Assembly: GCF_039907765.1 (NCBI RefSeq)
Contig: NZ_JARDJI010000003.1
Location: 1 to 64,000 of the forward strand
Length of the DNA stretch: 64,000 nucleotides
Source of the DNA: Aminobacter sp039907765
GTDB lineage: Bacteria > Pseudomonadota > Alphaproteobacteria > Rhizobiales > Rhizobiaceae
Reading direction: 5' to 3'
Position numbers and translations under genes: made by a program. Below, one piece after another: positions 1-12,998 of the stretch (the stretch's first letter is position 1; each line of letters opens with the position of its first letter). Under the pieces are notes generated by a model, which saw only the letters and a program-made list of their open reading frames with translations, made no database searches and had not been told where the DNA came from.

Positions 1-308
1 CAACGACCTTTTTCCGACTTTTGCGAATTTTTTGCGACAAAAACACAGACCCCTTCAAAACCCTGCGTAAGGGCCGCCAAGAAAGCGCAGACACTCCCGT
101 CCGAGCGAAAGACAACCCGCAATCTGGACGGGAAATCAAAGACTTGATTCAGCCCAGGGCGGGAAACCGGCAAACGAATGCCGAATCCCGGGGCCGAAAA
201 AAGTTCGGCCGGGCGCAAAAAATCTGCACCCGGCCGCCAGAAAAATGATTCAGGCCGATTCACGAGGGCAAATCCCCTGGTGCATCGCCCGATGAACCAT
301 TCGAGGGT
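1..308. other. non-coding left margin
   Basis: I see no convincing gene here. The only structure is a 7-bp perfect hairpin at 192-210 (GGCCGAA, 5-nt loop, TTCGGCC). It has no adjoining T run on either strand. The stretch lies downstream of the hydantoinase gene, which reads leftwards into it. Confidence 0.4.
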
Positions 309-4208
<3,900 letters not shown>

Positions 4209-4371
4209 GACGCTCTCCCGAACCTGCGGCCACGACTTCTTCGTCTGCCGCATTGGGCAGGAAGCGGGAGCGCAGCCGATCCGTCAAGGGCGGCGGACTG
4301 TCATGGCTTGCGTCGCGCATGCTGACCATGCACGCGCGGCGACGGTCGACCTGCTCATGCCGCAATCGGCC

Positions 4372-4833
4372 TCAATCGCCGAACTTGGCGGTGGCAAGGG
4401 CCGCGCGGCCATACTTGTTGTTGGCTTCGAGCAGCTTGATCAGCGTGGCAAGGAACAGCTCGCGCTCGCGCTCGCCGAGCGTGTCGAGCAGCCGCTCCTG
4501 GGCGCGGCTCATCGCCGGGTGCATGGCTGCCACCAGCTTCTCGCCCTCGGTCGTGAGGCGCGCCAGCACCATGCGCTTGTCCTCGGTGCTGCGGGTGCGC
4601 TCGACCAGGCCGCGCTGGGCCAGCCGCGACAGCACGTCGGCGACATTGGTGCGGTCGTTGCCGAGCGCCTGGGCGAGCGAGATCTGGTCGGAATCGGGAT
4701 TGCCCGAGAGGATGGTGAGCAGCCCGTATTGCACCGGCGTGATACCGAAACCCTCGCATTCCTCGAAGAACAGGGCGTAGTGGACCTGATGCAGCCTGCG
4801 GATGAGATAGCCCGGCCGCTTCCACGCCGCGAC
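4372..4833 (-). CDS. MarR-family regulator, 5' end lost or replaced
   Basis: The conserved part runs from RPGYLIRRLHQVHYALFFEE through the winged helix (ISLAQALGNDRTNVADVLSRL) and wing (RSTEDKRMVLARLTTEG) to the C-terminal dimer helices, about 150 residues. MarR proteins of this subtype often sit beside aromatic-acid catabolic genes. The frame stays open to 5103, but residues upstream of about 4830 lie antisense to protein-like sequence on the plus strand (the monooxygenase-like remnant), so the native N-terminus seems to have been lost at a junction near 4826-4833. No good start codon lies at the expected place. It may be a pseudogene or be expressed from a distant start. Confidence 0.6.
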   Translation of the reverse strand, partial: VAAWKRPGYLIRRLHQVHYALFFEECEGFGITPVQYGLLTILSGNPDSDQISLAQALGNDRTNVADVLSRLAQRGLVERTRSTEDKRMVLARLTTEGEKLVAAMHPAMSRAQERLLDTLGERERELFLATLIKLLEANNKYGRAALATAKFGD

Positions 4834-5022
4834 ACCGAGGATCCGCAGCGCTTCTTCCTCATCGCCGAGTGGTCGGACATCGTCGAGCACGCCAAGATCC
4901 GCAAGGTGCTGGCCGAGGAGATCAAGCCCGCCTTCGTCGGCCTGATCGAGGGCCGCCAGTTCGTGCCCAAATATGTCGAGGTCGTCTCCTCGACGCCCGA
5001 TGAGATCCTCAACGCAGGCCCC
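4830..5022 (+). pseudogene. C-terminal scrap, antibiotic-biosynthesis-monooxygenase-like
   Basis: The plus-strand reading contains FFLIAEWSDIVEHAKIRKVL and FVGLIEGRQFVPKYVEVV, which look like the end of a small ABM-type dimeric alpha/beta-barrel protein. There is no start and it merges into the isomerase remnant without a stop. The identification is weak; what is clear is that it reads as protein and is cut at its left end where the MarR gene is cut. Confidence 0.35.
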
Positions 5023-5035
5023 CTGACCCCTTGCG

Positions 5036-5325
5036 TTGCGCACGCTCCATGCCTTCTTCAGGCAGTCGACCTCGTACCGGCTGCGCATCGCGCTCGCGCT
5101 CAAGTCCTTCGAAGCGACGCTTGCCGTCGCCGGCCGACACGGGCGCTATTGCCTCGGCGACAGCATCACCATTGCCGACATCTGCCTGGTGCCACAGGTG
5201 GCCAACCCCGACGCTTCGACTGCGATCTTTCCGCATTCCCGCTGTCAGTGGAGATCGCTGGTACTGCCGCAACCCTGCCCGCCTTTGCTGCAGCCCATCC
5301 AAGCCTGCAGGCGGACGCGCTTTAG
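5036..5325 (+). pseudogene. maleylacetoacetate/maleylpyruvate isomerase remnant
   Basis: The N-terminal thioredoxin-fold start FFRQSTSYRLRIALALK is joined directly to the GST C-terminal motif GRYCLGDSITIADICLVPQV, so the middle of the about 210-residue protein is deleted. After VPQVAN the frame shifts: the expected ending (RFDCDLSAFPLSVE..., LPAFAAAHPSLQADAL) continues in another frame to the stop at 5325. Such isomerases act in tyrosine or gentisate breakdown. The gene cannot give a working enzyme. Confidence 0.7.
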
Positions 5326-5331
5326 CAGCTG

Positions 5332-5970
5332 CTAGCGCTTGATCGCCACGATGTAAGGCCGGTTGTCGTTGCCCCTGGTCGAATGGATTTCGGTGGCAAG
5401 GATGTCGAAGCCGGCTGAGGAAATGAGGCGGCCCAGCTCTGCGGTGCTGAACGCGCCGACATGGGGCGCCAGCCCGGTGGCGCGCATCGCAGGCAGCAGG
5501 ACAAGGCGGATCAGCGGGTTCATGTCGCCGAGGCAGGGGGTCTTGGAGATGAACAGGCCGTCGGCGGCAAGCAGCGCGTGGATGCGCCGCAAGGTGCCGG
5601 GCAGGTCGCGCACCAGGTGGAGATAGTTGAAGCCGAGAACCGCATCGAACTGCCCGATTTCGAGCTCGGTCGAATCGGCGGTTGCGGTGCGGAACGCGAG
5701 CCCCGACACGGGGTCCGCCCGGTGCTTTTCCTCGGCAATCGCGATCATGCCCTCCGAAAAGTCTGTGGCGAGATAGCTCTTCACCTCGCCAGCCAGGCGC
5801 AGCGCCGTCGTGCCGGTGCCGCATCCCAGCTCCAGCACCCTGTCGGTGGCGTCGAACAGTGCGAGCGTCCGGTCGAGCGTCCTTGCGTATCCGTCCCGGT
5901 CGGCAATCGCCGACCTGGCGTATTTGCGCGAGGTCCGGTCCCAGAAGCGCGCATCGCTGGTTATGCTCAT
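5332..5970 (-). CDS. class I SAM-dependent methyltransferase
   Basis: A 212-residue soluble Rossmann methyltransferase. Motif I is VLELGCGTGTTAL, then an acidic motif II (ATDFSEGMIAIAEEK), a post-II segment FDAVLGFNYLHLVRDLPGTL and a C-terminal beta hairpin. The ATG at 5970 (MSITSDARFWDR) is preferred to one six codons upstream because homologous small methyltransferases start with a short S/A-F/Y-W segment. Its substrate is not evident. It ends 7 bp from the isomerase remnant on the opposite strand. Confidence 0.8.
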   Translation of the reverse strand: MSITSDARFWDRTSRKYARSAIADRDGYARTLDRTLALFDATDRVLELGCGTGTTALRLAGEVKSYLATDFSEGMIAIAEEKHRADPVSGLAFRTATADSTELEIGQFDAVLGFNYLHLVRDLPGTLRRIHALLAADGLFISKTPCLGDMNPLIRLVLLPAMRATGLAPHVGAFSTAELGRLISSAGFDILATEIHSTRGNDNRPYIVAIKR

Positions 5971-6168
5971 GTGGCATGCTCTCTTCATGAGGCCGCGAAA
6001 GCCGACGCTCTCAGGGATCAGCTCAAGAATTACGGTTTCGCCGACACCCGACTACAGTCACAGTCTTGCAGCAACATTGCGTCGTGGAAAAACGCCGCGA
6101 AAGTGCGGCGACGGCATGAACCGCTACGCAGGCTCGAACGTGATCAGGCGCTACAGCCCGACTGCGCC

Positions 6169-6858
6169 TCATTCACGCGAACGCGACCCCATTTGCTCAA
6201 GCCATGCGGTGAGCCTCGATCTTTGTCGAACCAGGCCGTTCTGATCGAAGTGGTGAACGCAAAAATGCGCCCATGAATCTGCGAAGGCCATCTCCATATC
6301 ACCTGTAATCGAAGTCGTGCCCAGCCCGATCTCCGCGTAGGTGAACTCGAAGCTGCCGCTGGGGCGCGCCAGGGCAATGTGGAATGGCTGACCATTGAAC
6401 TCGTTGGTCATCGGCCTGCCGGTGCTCCGCATGACGCCGGGTATCTCTACCCTGGCTGTCCTGCGCTCCAGGTCCGCTTCAAGTTCGATCGGCAGGAACA
6501 GTGTCGCGAAGGATTGCGAGCAAGTGGACGCGAACACGGAGAACAGATTGCTCAATGGTTCGCCTGCCTCGCCTGAGATGATCGTTTCAAGAGCGATCCG
6601 TTGAGCTTCATCCGCGCGCTCGTCGACAACAATCTGGCGCCGGCCGTTTCCGTCCTTGATTTCGCCAGGCCACTTGTACAGAGCCGCCCAGTTCAGGCCT
6701 GCGATCGGGGTATTGTCGAAGTGACCCTCAACGATGTTGCCGACGAAGGCAGACTGGCAAAAACCGTGGGTCGTCGGCAAATTGAACTGGCAACCACAAT
6801 TCATGGCGCAATTGCAGTTGTCGTAAGTCTCGCTCTTGAACAGCCACTGAACAGCCAT
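6169..6858 (-). CDS. DUF1326 domain protein
   Basis: A 229-residue protein starting MAVQWLFKSETYDNCNC. The Cys-rich N-terminus (CNCAMNCGCQFNLPTTHGFC) and the later HIALARPSGSFEF and HFCVHHFDQNG segments match the DUF1326 pattern as I remember it. The closely spaced cysteines suggest metal binding, which is inference. No membrane segment. It stands alone, 89 bp downstream of the start side of the SHMT-like gene's end. Confidence 0.75.
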   Translation of the reverse strand: MAVQWLFKSETYDNCNCAMNCGCQFNLPTTHGFCQSAFVGNIVEGHFDNTPIAGLNWAALYKWPGEIKDGNGRRQIVVDERADEAQRIALETIISGEAGEPLSNLFSVFASTCSQSFATLFLPIELEADLERRTARVEIPGVMRSTGRPMTNEFNGQPFHIALARPSGSFEFTYAEIGLGTTSITGDMEMAFADSWAHFCVHHFDQNGLVRQRSRLTAWLEQMGSRSRE

Positions 6859-6947
6859 CGCCCGATCCTCCCATCACATTCGCTGCTTCGAACGGCCGCT
6901 TCCCGCGATGACCATGATGTCGCCATCGTTGAAGACACCGTCTGCGT

Positions 6948-8306
6948 CTACGCCGGCAATCCCGTCTCGAAGCAGTAATAGAGCGTGCGAAATCCCGAAC
7001 GCAGGGCCAGGGCGTCGTTCTTCACATTCTCCGGGCTTTCGCGCTGCACGATGATGCGGACGATGAGATCTGCGATCTCGTCCATCTCGGCCTCCTTCAT
7101 GCCGTAGCGCGTCATCTCGGTCGTGCCCATGCGCAAACCGCCTGGAAAATCCCAATCCCTGGGGGTGTCGCTCGGGATCAGGTTCTTGTTGACGATGATG
7201 TTGGCCCGCTCGAGTGTCTGGGCGCATTCCAGTCCGCGGCCAAAATCGCGCACGTCGGCGATTGCCTGGTGCGTGGTCGTAAAGCCTTTGTGGCGGCCCA
7301 GCATCGGCAGGCCGCGCGCGTCGAGCCCGCGGGCAAGCGCCTGGGCGTTGTTGACGACCTGCGCCATGAACATCTCGCCAAAGGCGATCGCCTCGGCGGT
7401 CGCGAGCGCGAGTGCCGCGACGCGATTGACCTGATGCGTGGCGGCCCAGATCGGGAAGACGGCCGTCGTCACTTTTTCCGTAATCATCGGGTCGTCCCAG
7501 ACGATGATGCCCGATTGCGGACCGGCAAAGGTCTTGCCGGCCGAACCCGTCATGATGTCAGCCCCCTCCTTGAGCGGGTCCTGGAACTGCCGGCCGCCGA
7601 TCAGGCCGAGCTGATGAGCGGCGTCGAAGAACAGGCGCCCGCCCCATTCGCCGATCACGGCCTTCATCTCCGCCAGTGGCTGCGGGAACAACGTCATCGA
7701 CAGACCGAGCGCCACCAACGGCGGACGCGCCGCGAGCGCAATCTTGCGAAACGTATCGACATCGACGACCAGTTCATCCGGGTCGATGGGAATGTCGACG
7801 ATCTTGCGGCCCATGACGCCGGCCGGTCCGTCGAGGCGATTGGACGAATGTCCGCCGACCGGCTGCGCCGCGCTCATGACGACGTCGCCGGGCTGCGACA
7901 GCGCCGTGTAGACGACGGCATTGCCGATCATGCTCGCGCACATGCGGTGATCGGCGTAGTTGCAGCGGAAATGGCGCTTCAGCAGCTCGACGCAGAGGGC
8001 CTCGAGTTCGTCGATGTGACGCGTGCCCGCGAACCAGCGGTTGACCTTGCCGATATGCCCTTCGGCCGCCCGCGTGCCGATCTCGGCACCCAGCAGGGCG
8101 CGCACGCCCTGGCTGGTCGGAGCTTCCGGCGCCAAGAGGTTGATGCAGTCCTGGCCACGCCATTGCGCGTTGCGGGCGACGGCGGCCTTTACCGCCTCAC
8201 CCATGTCGCGCGCGTCGGCGCAGGCATCCAGTATGGCGCTGGCGGCGGCAAGCGCGTCGCGGTCATGCACTTCGACCCGGTTGTGGGCAAGGCGTGTGTC
8301 GGTCAT
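6948..8306 (-). CDS. serine hydroxymethyltransferase-like PLP enzyme
   Basis: A 452-residue fold-type I PLP enzyme. It has NRWFAGTRHIDELEALC (SHMT KRYYPG-like region), a glycine-rich GGHSSN segment, FFDAAHQLGLIGG with the PLP-binding Asp-Ala-x-His, and TGSAGKTFAGPQSG with the probable Schiff-base Lys (SHMT has TTTTHKTLRGPRGG). The divergence in these motifs suggests an SHMT relative such as an alpha-methylserine-type aldolase or hydroxymethyltransferase, not housekeeping GlyA. The ATG at 8306 is preferred over an upstream one at 8348. Confidence 0.7.
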   Translation of the reverse strand: MTDTRLAHNRVEVHDRDALAAASAILDACADARDMGEAVKAAVARNAQWRGQDCINLLAPEAPTSQGVRALLGAEIGTRAAEGHIGKVNRWFAGTRHIDELEALCVELLKRHFRCNYADHRMCASMIGNAVVYTALSQPGDVVMSAAQPVGGHSSNRLDGPAGVMGRKIVDIPIDPDELVVDVDTFRKIALAARPPLVALGLSMTLFPQPLAEMKAVIGEWGGRLFFDAAHQLGLIGGRQFQDPLKEGADIMTGSAGKTFAGPQSGIIVWDDPMITEKVTTAVFPIWAATHQVNRVAALALATAEAIAFGEMFMAQVVNNAQALARGLDARGLPMLGRHKGFTTTHQAIADVRDFGRGLECAQTLERANIIVNKNLIPSDTPRDWDFPGGLRMGTTEMTRYGMKEAEMDEIADLIVRIIVQRESPENVKNDALALRSGFRTLYYCFETGLPA

Positions 8307-8474
8307 GGCGGACGCTCCTTTGGATCGTCCCGTAGCCATCGCCTGCAAGTGTCTCTACGCGGACGGAATCGGATTGCCGAAGGCAACCGGAAACCTCGCA
8401 ATTATAAATCCGCAACGCCTGCGGGTCGACACGTCCCAAGGGTGCTGCTGCCTACCCCCCAGATACGCCGCCCC

Positions 8475-9720
8475 TCACGCCCGCCGGCGCTCGGCTACCG
8501 TCGCCTTGTCATAGCCGGCGACCTTCTTGTAGCTGTTCGACATCGCCGCCAGTTCGTCCTGGCTGATGACGTCCTCAAGCCGGGTGAAAGGCCGGTCGCC
8601 GGTGCGCTCATAGACCTCCTTGAGGATGACGTCGGGCGGCGCGGCGCGGTTGGTGCGCACCACGTTGGCCGTCGCCTCCAGCCGCTTGTCCTCGTAGGCC
8701 TTGAGAATACCTGCGACGTCGCCGCCCGACGCAAGGCAGTCGGCCAGCGCACGCGCATCGAGGATCGCCTGGCCGGCGCCGTTGGAGCCGCGCGGATACA
8801 TCGGATGCGCCGCATCGCCGAGCAGCGTGATGCGGCCAAGGCTCCGGCGGGAAAGCGGGTCCTTGTCGACCATCGGATATTCGAGGATCGCATCGGCGCC
8901 GCGGATCAGGCCCGGCACGTCGAGGAAATCGAAGCTCCAGTCGGCGAAGGCGCCGATGAAATCGCCGATCCGGCCGCGGCGGTTCCAATCCTGCTGGAGG
9001 TAGTCGGGCGTCTCGATCTCGGCCACCCAGTTGATGAGTTGGCGGCCCTCGGCGTCGAGCTGGTTGCGGATCGGGTAAATGACCATCTTGCCATGGGTCA
9101 GCCAGCCGGCGCGGACATAGGACGCGCCGGTGAGATAAGGTTTCCACCAAGTTGTGCCGCGCCACATGTTGACGCCCGAATAGATCGGCGGTCCGTCGTC
9201 GGGCACGAGCTTGCGGCGCACGACCGAATGGATGCCATCGCAGCCGACGACGGCCACGCCCTGCTGAGCCGGACGGTCCTCACCGGTGCGGCTGTCGGCG
9301 AACGGGCAGTGGCTTCGCTGTCGCTCTGCTCGACGGCCACGCATTTCCAGCCGGTGACGACGCAGTCCGGGCCGGCGCGCTCGACCAACGCGCGGTAGAG
9401 GATCTGCTGCAGGTCGCCCCTGTGGATCTGGAACTGCGGATGGTCGTAGCCGGCGAGGTGCCCACCGGCTCCTTGTAGACGAGCTGGCCGAACCGGTTGA
9501 AGAAGCAGGATTCGCGCGCCGTGACCGCCACGTCCGCGAGCGCGTCCTGCAGTCCAAGCGCGTTCAGCTCGCGGCTGGCATGCGGCAGGATGGAGATGCC
9601 GACGCCGATCGGCCTGATCTCCCGCGCGCTTTCATAGAGGCGAAAAGGAATGCCCACCTTCTCCAGCATCAAGGCCAGTGTCAGCCCGCCTATGCCCGCT
9701 CCGACGATGATGACGTCCAT
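8475..9720 (-). pseudogene. FAD-dependent aromatic monooxygenase with two frameshifts
   Basis: The start MDVIIVGAGIGGLTLALML carries the GxGxxG FAD site. The GD motif region (LLGDAAHPMYPRGSNGAGQ) marks a class A flavin hydroxylase of the salicylate / 3-hydroxybenzoate 6-hydroxylase type, about 410 residues if intact. The frame is broken twice. Near 9458-9466 one base appears missing between VYKEPVG and GYDHPQFQIHRGDLQQ. Near 9299-9303 one base is missing between SDSEATAR and DSRTGE. Restoring one base at each site gives a continuous family-like protein. Either the gene is decayed or the assembly has errors. Confidence 0.8.
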
Positions 9721-9787
9721 GCAGTTCTCCACTCGATAACCGCAATATACTGATTATTTCCTTGCGACCATGGCCCGGTAATCCGCG

Positions 9788-10682
9788 CTACACGGCTTCC
9801 CGGAACGGCAGTTCGAATTCCTGGCGGGCGTTGCGGTCGAGGATCTCCTTGGCGAGCGCGGCGGCAACGCCGGTGGGTTCGCTGGCGACGCTGGTCAGGA
9901 TGAACTCCACCTCCTCGAGTTGCGGCAGTTGCGGGGTGGTGGGCAGCACGACGAGGCCGGCCGACACCATGCTGCGCGGCTGCACCATCACGCCAAGGCC
10001 GGCACGCGCCGCCGCCTGCAGCCCGCTCAGGCTGCCGCTCGTGCAGACGATACGCCAGGGGATGCCCTTGCGGTCGAGCGCCTCCATGGCCGCGACGCGG
10101 GTGATGCCCGGGCGCGAAAACAGGATGAGCGGCAGCGGTTTGCCCGGCTCCACCACCGACGCGTCGCGCGCCGCCCAGACGAGCCGCTCGGTGCGGACGG
10201 CGATGCCGCTGCGGGCCTCGCGCTGCTGATTGAGCCCGACGCGGCGCTTGGCGATGACGAGGTCGAGTGCCCCGTCGTCGAGGAGATCGAACAGCGTGCC
10301 CGAGAGTGCGACCGTGAGCTCGAGCTCGACCGAGGGGGCGCTCGGTGAACTTGTGCAGGACATCCGCAAGCCGCGTGGTGACGAAGTCCTCGGAGGCGCC
10401 GAATCGGATGCGGCCGCTCAGCCTGGCTCCCTGCAGATAGCTTCGCGCCCGCTCGTTGGCGTCGAGGATCGAGCGGGCAAAGCCCAGCATGGCCTCGCCA
10501 TCCGGAGTCAGCATCACCGAATGCGTGTCGCGAACCAGGAGCCGGCGGCCGGTGCTCACCTCCAGCCGCCTGATGTGCTGGCTAACCGTCGACTGGCCGA
10601 TGCGCAGATGCACCGCAGCACCCGTGAAGCTGCGGGCGGTGGCAACCGCTACGAAGGTCCGCAGCAGAATCGGATCGAACAT
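9788..10682 (-). pseudogene. LysR-type regulator with a frameshift
   Basis: The N-terminal winged helix is clear (LLRTFVAVATARSFTGAAVH, IGQSTVSQHIRRLE). The effector domain reads through FGASEDFVTTRLADVLHKFTE and then shifts frame near 10336-10342 at a run of five C, continuing as PSVELELTVALSGTLFDLLD to FELPFREAV. Removing one C restores a typical 297-residue LTTR. It lies 67 bp upstream of the flavin monooxygenase on the same strand and may have regulated it. Confidence 0.8.
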
Positions 10683-10800
10683 GATCCCTCCGCGTGTTCA
10701 CGAAACGAAATGAGCATCATTCCCGTATGCGCCATTCCCAATAGGCATGGCATTTGGCATACTGTATACCATTTTCCATCCATGCCAAGGGATCCCGCGC

Positions 10801-11421
10801 TTGTTCTCCCGTTTTCGCCCCGACATCTTCATCCTGCTGATGATCGCCTCAGTCGTGCTGGCCTCGCTGCTGCCGGCCCAGGGCAGCTTCGCGAGCGTCT
10901 TCGGCACCGCCACCAACCTCGCCATCGCGCTGCTCTTCTTCCTGCACGGGGCTCGCCTGTCGCGCGCCACCGTCATTGCCGGCATGACCCATTGGCGATT
11001 GCACCTCCTGGTCTTCTCCTCGACCTTCGTGCTGTTCCCGATCCTCGGGCTGGCGCTCGGGCTGCTGGTGCCGAGCGTGCTGCCGGCGGCGCTCTATGCC
11101 GGGGTGCTGTTCCTGTGCGTGCTGCCGTCGACGGTTCAGTCGTCCATCGCCTTTACCGCCCTTGCCGGCGGCAACGTGCCGGCTGCCGTCTGCTCGGCTT
11201 CCGCCTCGAACATCATCGGCATGTTCCTGACGCCGCTACTAGTCGGCCTGCTGTTGACCAAGACGGGGAACGGAGCCGTGTCGCTGTCGGCGATCGAGGG
11301 CATCCTGCTGCAGCTGCTCGCCCCCTTCCTGGCGGGCCAGGCCGAAGGCTTTGGCGCCGGGAACGCAGGGGGCGGCGGAGTGATGAGAAGCTGGCGCACC
11401 CGACAGGATTCGAACCTGTGA
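10801..11421 (+). pseudogene. bile acid:sodium symporter-family protein, C-terminally truncated
   Basis: The start RFRPDIFILLMIASVVLASL and the following hydrophobic helices (ALLFFLHGARLS, LPSTVQSSIAFTALAGGN, ASNIIGMFLTPLLVGLL) identify the YfeH-like branch of the BASS family, normally about 330 residues with nine or ten helices. Family similarity stops after LLQLLAPFLAGQ near 11343, at about 182 residues, so the last helices are missing. The frame then runs through spacer and ends inside the tRNA fragment. I prefer the TTG at 10801 with AAGGGA upstream; an ATG at 10747 is also in frame. Confidence 0.75.
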
Positions 11422-11436
11422 CCTCTGCCTTCGGAG
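11392..11436 (-). tRNA. tRNA-Arg(CCG) 3' fragment, probable attachment site
   Basis: On the minus strand this reads from CTCCGAAGGCAGAGGTC through the T arm GGTTCGAATCC to TGCGCCA, that is the anticodon loop, variable region, T arm and acceptor 3' strand with CCA. The D arm and 5' acceptor strand are absent: upstream sequence becomes unrelated A/T-rich DNA at 11437. This is what integration into the 3' half of a tRNA leaves at one end. It is not a functional tRNA. The intact copy should lie at the other element end. Confidence 0.8.
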
Positions 11437-11460
11437 CAATTTAGCCTGCTCATCCTAAAT

Positions 11461-11478
11461 GCACGCTAGGGCACGCTA
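11461..11478. repeat. paired direct repeats GCACGCTA
   Basis: Two copies of GCACGCTA (11461-11468 and 11471-11478) are spaced 10 bp apart, one helical turn, 25 bp inside the tRNA fragment. Spacing and position fit arm-type or excisionase sites of a tyrosine integrase. Function is inferred. Confidence 0.35.
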
Positions 11479-11563
11479 TGATACTACAAGCATCTGAAAT
11501 CGCTGGACTATCCTGGCTTTCTTACCGAAATCCATATCCGCAAGTTCGCTCCGATATTCATCC

Positions 11564-11596
11564 GGCTGCTTCCGTGGCGCTTCCGCGGAAGCAGCC
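11564..11596 (+). promoter_or_regulatory. 11-bp hairpin in the integrase leader
   Basis: A perfect stem GGCTGCTTCCG / CGGAAGCAGCC with an 11-nt loop ends 24 bp before the integrase ATG. A G-rich ribosome-binding stretch follows. It could damp read-through into int or be a binding site. Confidence 0.4.
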
Positions 11597-11620
11597 CCTC
11601 CATAACGGGGGGATGGCCTG

Positions 11621-12979
11621 ATGGCAAAGCTGACGAAACGAGTGGTCGACGCCGCAGATGTCCGGGAAAAGGACTACTTCATCTGGGACGATGAACTTCC
11701 CGGCTTCGGCCTTCGCGTGTTCGCTTCCGGCAAGCGCAGCTACCTCATCCAGTATCGCGCCGCCGGCAGGACGCGACGCTTCACCATCGGCCTCCACGGC
11801 ATATGGACGGCCGAGACAGCCCGGCAGGAGGCGAAGGTTCAACTCGGCCGCGTCGCGCGTGGTGACAACCCCTCCGAGGAACGCCAGCTCGACCATAAGG
11901 CCATCACAGTAAAGGAGCTTTGCGCCCTCTATGTCGCCGACCTGAATGCCGGCTTGATCCTCGGCAAGGGCGGTCGCCCCAAGAAGCCGACGACCATCGT
12001 CACCGACTCTGGCCGCATCGAGCGGCACATCGTACCGCTCATCGGCGCACGGCGGGTCAAGGACCTCGCCAAGGCCGACATCAACAAGGTCCTGAAGGAA
12101 ATCATGGCCGGCAAGACGCGGGTCTCCGTCAAGACGAAGAAGCTGCGCGGCAAAGCAATCGTCCGCGGTGGTGCGGGTACGGCGACCCGGACTGTCGGAC
12201 TGCTAGGCGGCATCCTTTCCTATGCCGTCGAAGCCGGCATCATCGACCGCAATCCGGCACACGGCATCAAGAAGCCGAAGGACAACGTTCGCACCCGGCG
12301 TCTCACGGAAGATGAATATCATACCTTGGGCGGAATACTTCGCGAGGCCGCCGAGAACGAGAAATACGTGATGACGGTGGATATCATCCGCCAGATCGCG
12401 ATGACCGGCTGCCGCCGGACCGAAATGATCCGGCTTATGCGGACTGAGGTGGATGCCGAAGGCAGCTGCCTGCGCCTAGTTGATAGCAAGGAGGGCGCCT
12501 CTATTCGCCCCATCGGCCTTCCCGTGGTCGAATATCTCGAGAAGTGGTGCCAGAAGTTGACCGGCACCTATGTTTTCCCTGGTCAGGGCGAGGATAACGC
12601 GTTCGGTAGTTTCCCGAACCATTGGGAGCAGATTCTCAAGGACACCCCGCTTGCCGACGTCACCCCGCACGTCCTGCGCCACAGCTTCGCCAGCATCGCG
12701 AACGACCTCGGCTTCACCGAGGTCACGATCGCGGCGCTGGTCGGCCACTCAAAGGGATCGGTGACGAGCAAATACATCCATACGCTCGACACTGCACTCA
12801 TCATGGCGGCAGACACGATCTCGGGCTACATCCAGGGTCTTCTCGACGGCAAGGCGTTCAAGCAGACTGCCTACGCCCTTGATCGAGATTCCCGAAGGGC
12901 GGCGCTTGCGCGCTTCCTCGACAAAGCCGCCGGCGAGCATGAGGTGGACGGCGGGGATGAGCGGCGACTTGCAGCGTAG
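11621..12979 (+). CDS. tyrosine recombinase (DUF4102-type integrase)
   Basis: A 452-residue site-specific recombinase that should integrate and excise the element at tRNA-Arg. It has an N-terminal arm-binding domain (WDDELPGFGLRVFASGKRSY, residues about 23-42), a core-binding SAM-like domain (about 100-230), and a catalytic domain with TGCRRTEM (catalytic Arg), TPHVLRHSFAS (His-x-x-Arg), LVGHSKGSVTSKYIH (His and nucleophile Tyr). It reads away from the att fragment, as in P4-like and ICE integrases. The ATG at 11621 follows a GGGGGGA ribosome-binding site and the extra C-terminal tail of about 40 residues is ordinary for the family. Confidence 0.93.
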   Translation: MAKLTKRVVDAADVREKDYFIWDDELPGFGLRVFASGKRSYLIQYRAAGRTRRFTIGLHGIWTAETARQEAKVQLGRVARGDNPSEERQLDHKAITVKELCALYVADLNAGLILGKGGRPKKPTTIVTDSGRIERHIVPLIGARRVKDLAKADINKVLKEIMAGKTRVSVKTKKLRGKAIVRGGAGTATRTVGLLGGILSYAVEAGIIDRNPAHGIKKPKDNVRTRRLTEDEYHTLGGILREAAENEKYVMTVDIIRQIAMTGCRRTEMIRLMRTEVDAEGSCLRLVDSKEGASIRPIGLPVVEYLEKWCQKLTGTYVFPGQGEDNAFGSFPNHWEQILKDTPLADVTPHVLRHSFASIANDLGFTEVTIAALVGHSKGSVTSKYIHTLDTALIMAADTISGYIQGLLDGKAFKQTAYALDRDSRRAALARFLDKAAGEHEVDGGDERRLAA

Positions 12980-12998
12980 CTGCGCGCCACCGTCATCT

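Noticed and set aside
192..210. Terminator of the hydantoinase gene
   Set aside because: The 7-bp hairpin has no T run on the minus-strand side.
7269..9398. A 709-residue open frame on the plus strand
   Set aside because: Antisense to the SHMT-like and flavin monooxygenase genes; composition is of a shadow and no motif fits.
11392..11436. Functional tRNA-Arg gene
   Set aside because: The D arm and 5' acceptor strand are missing; only the 3' part is present, as expected for an attachment site.
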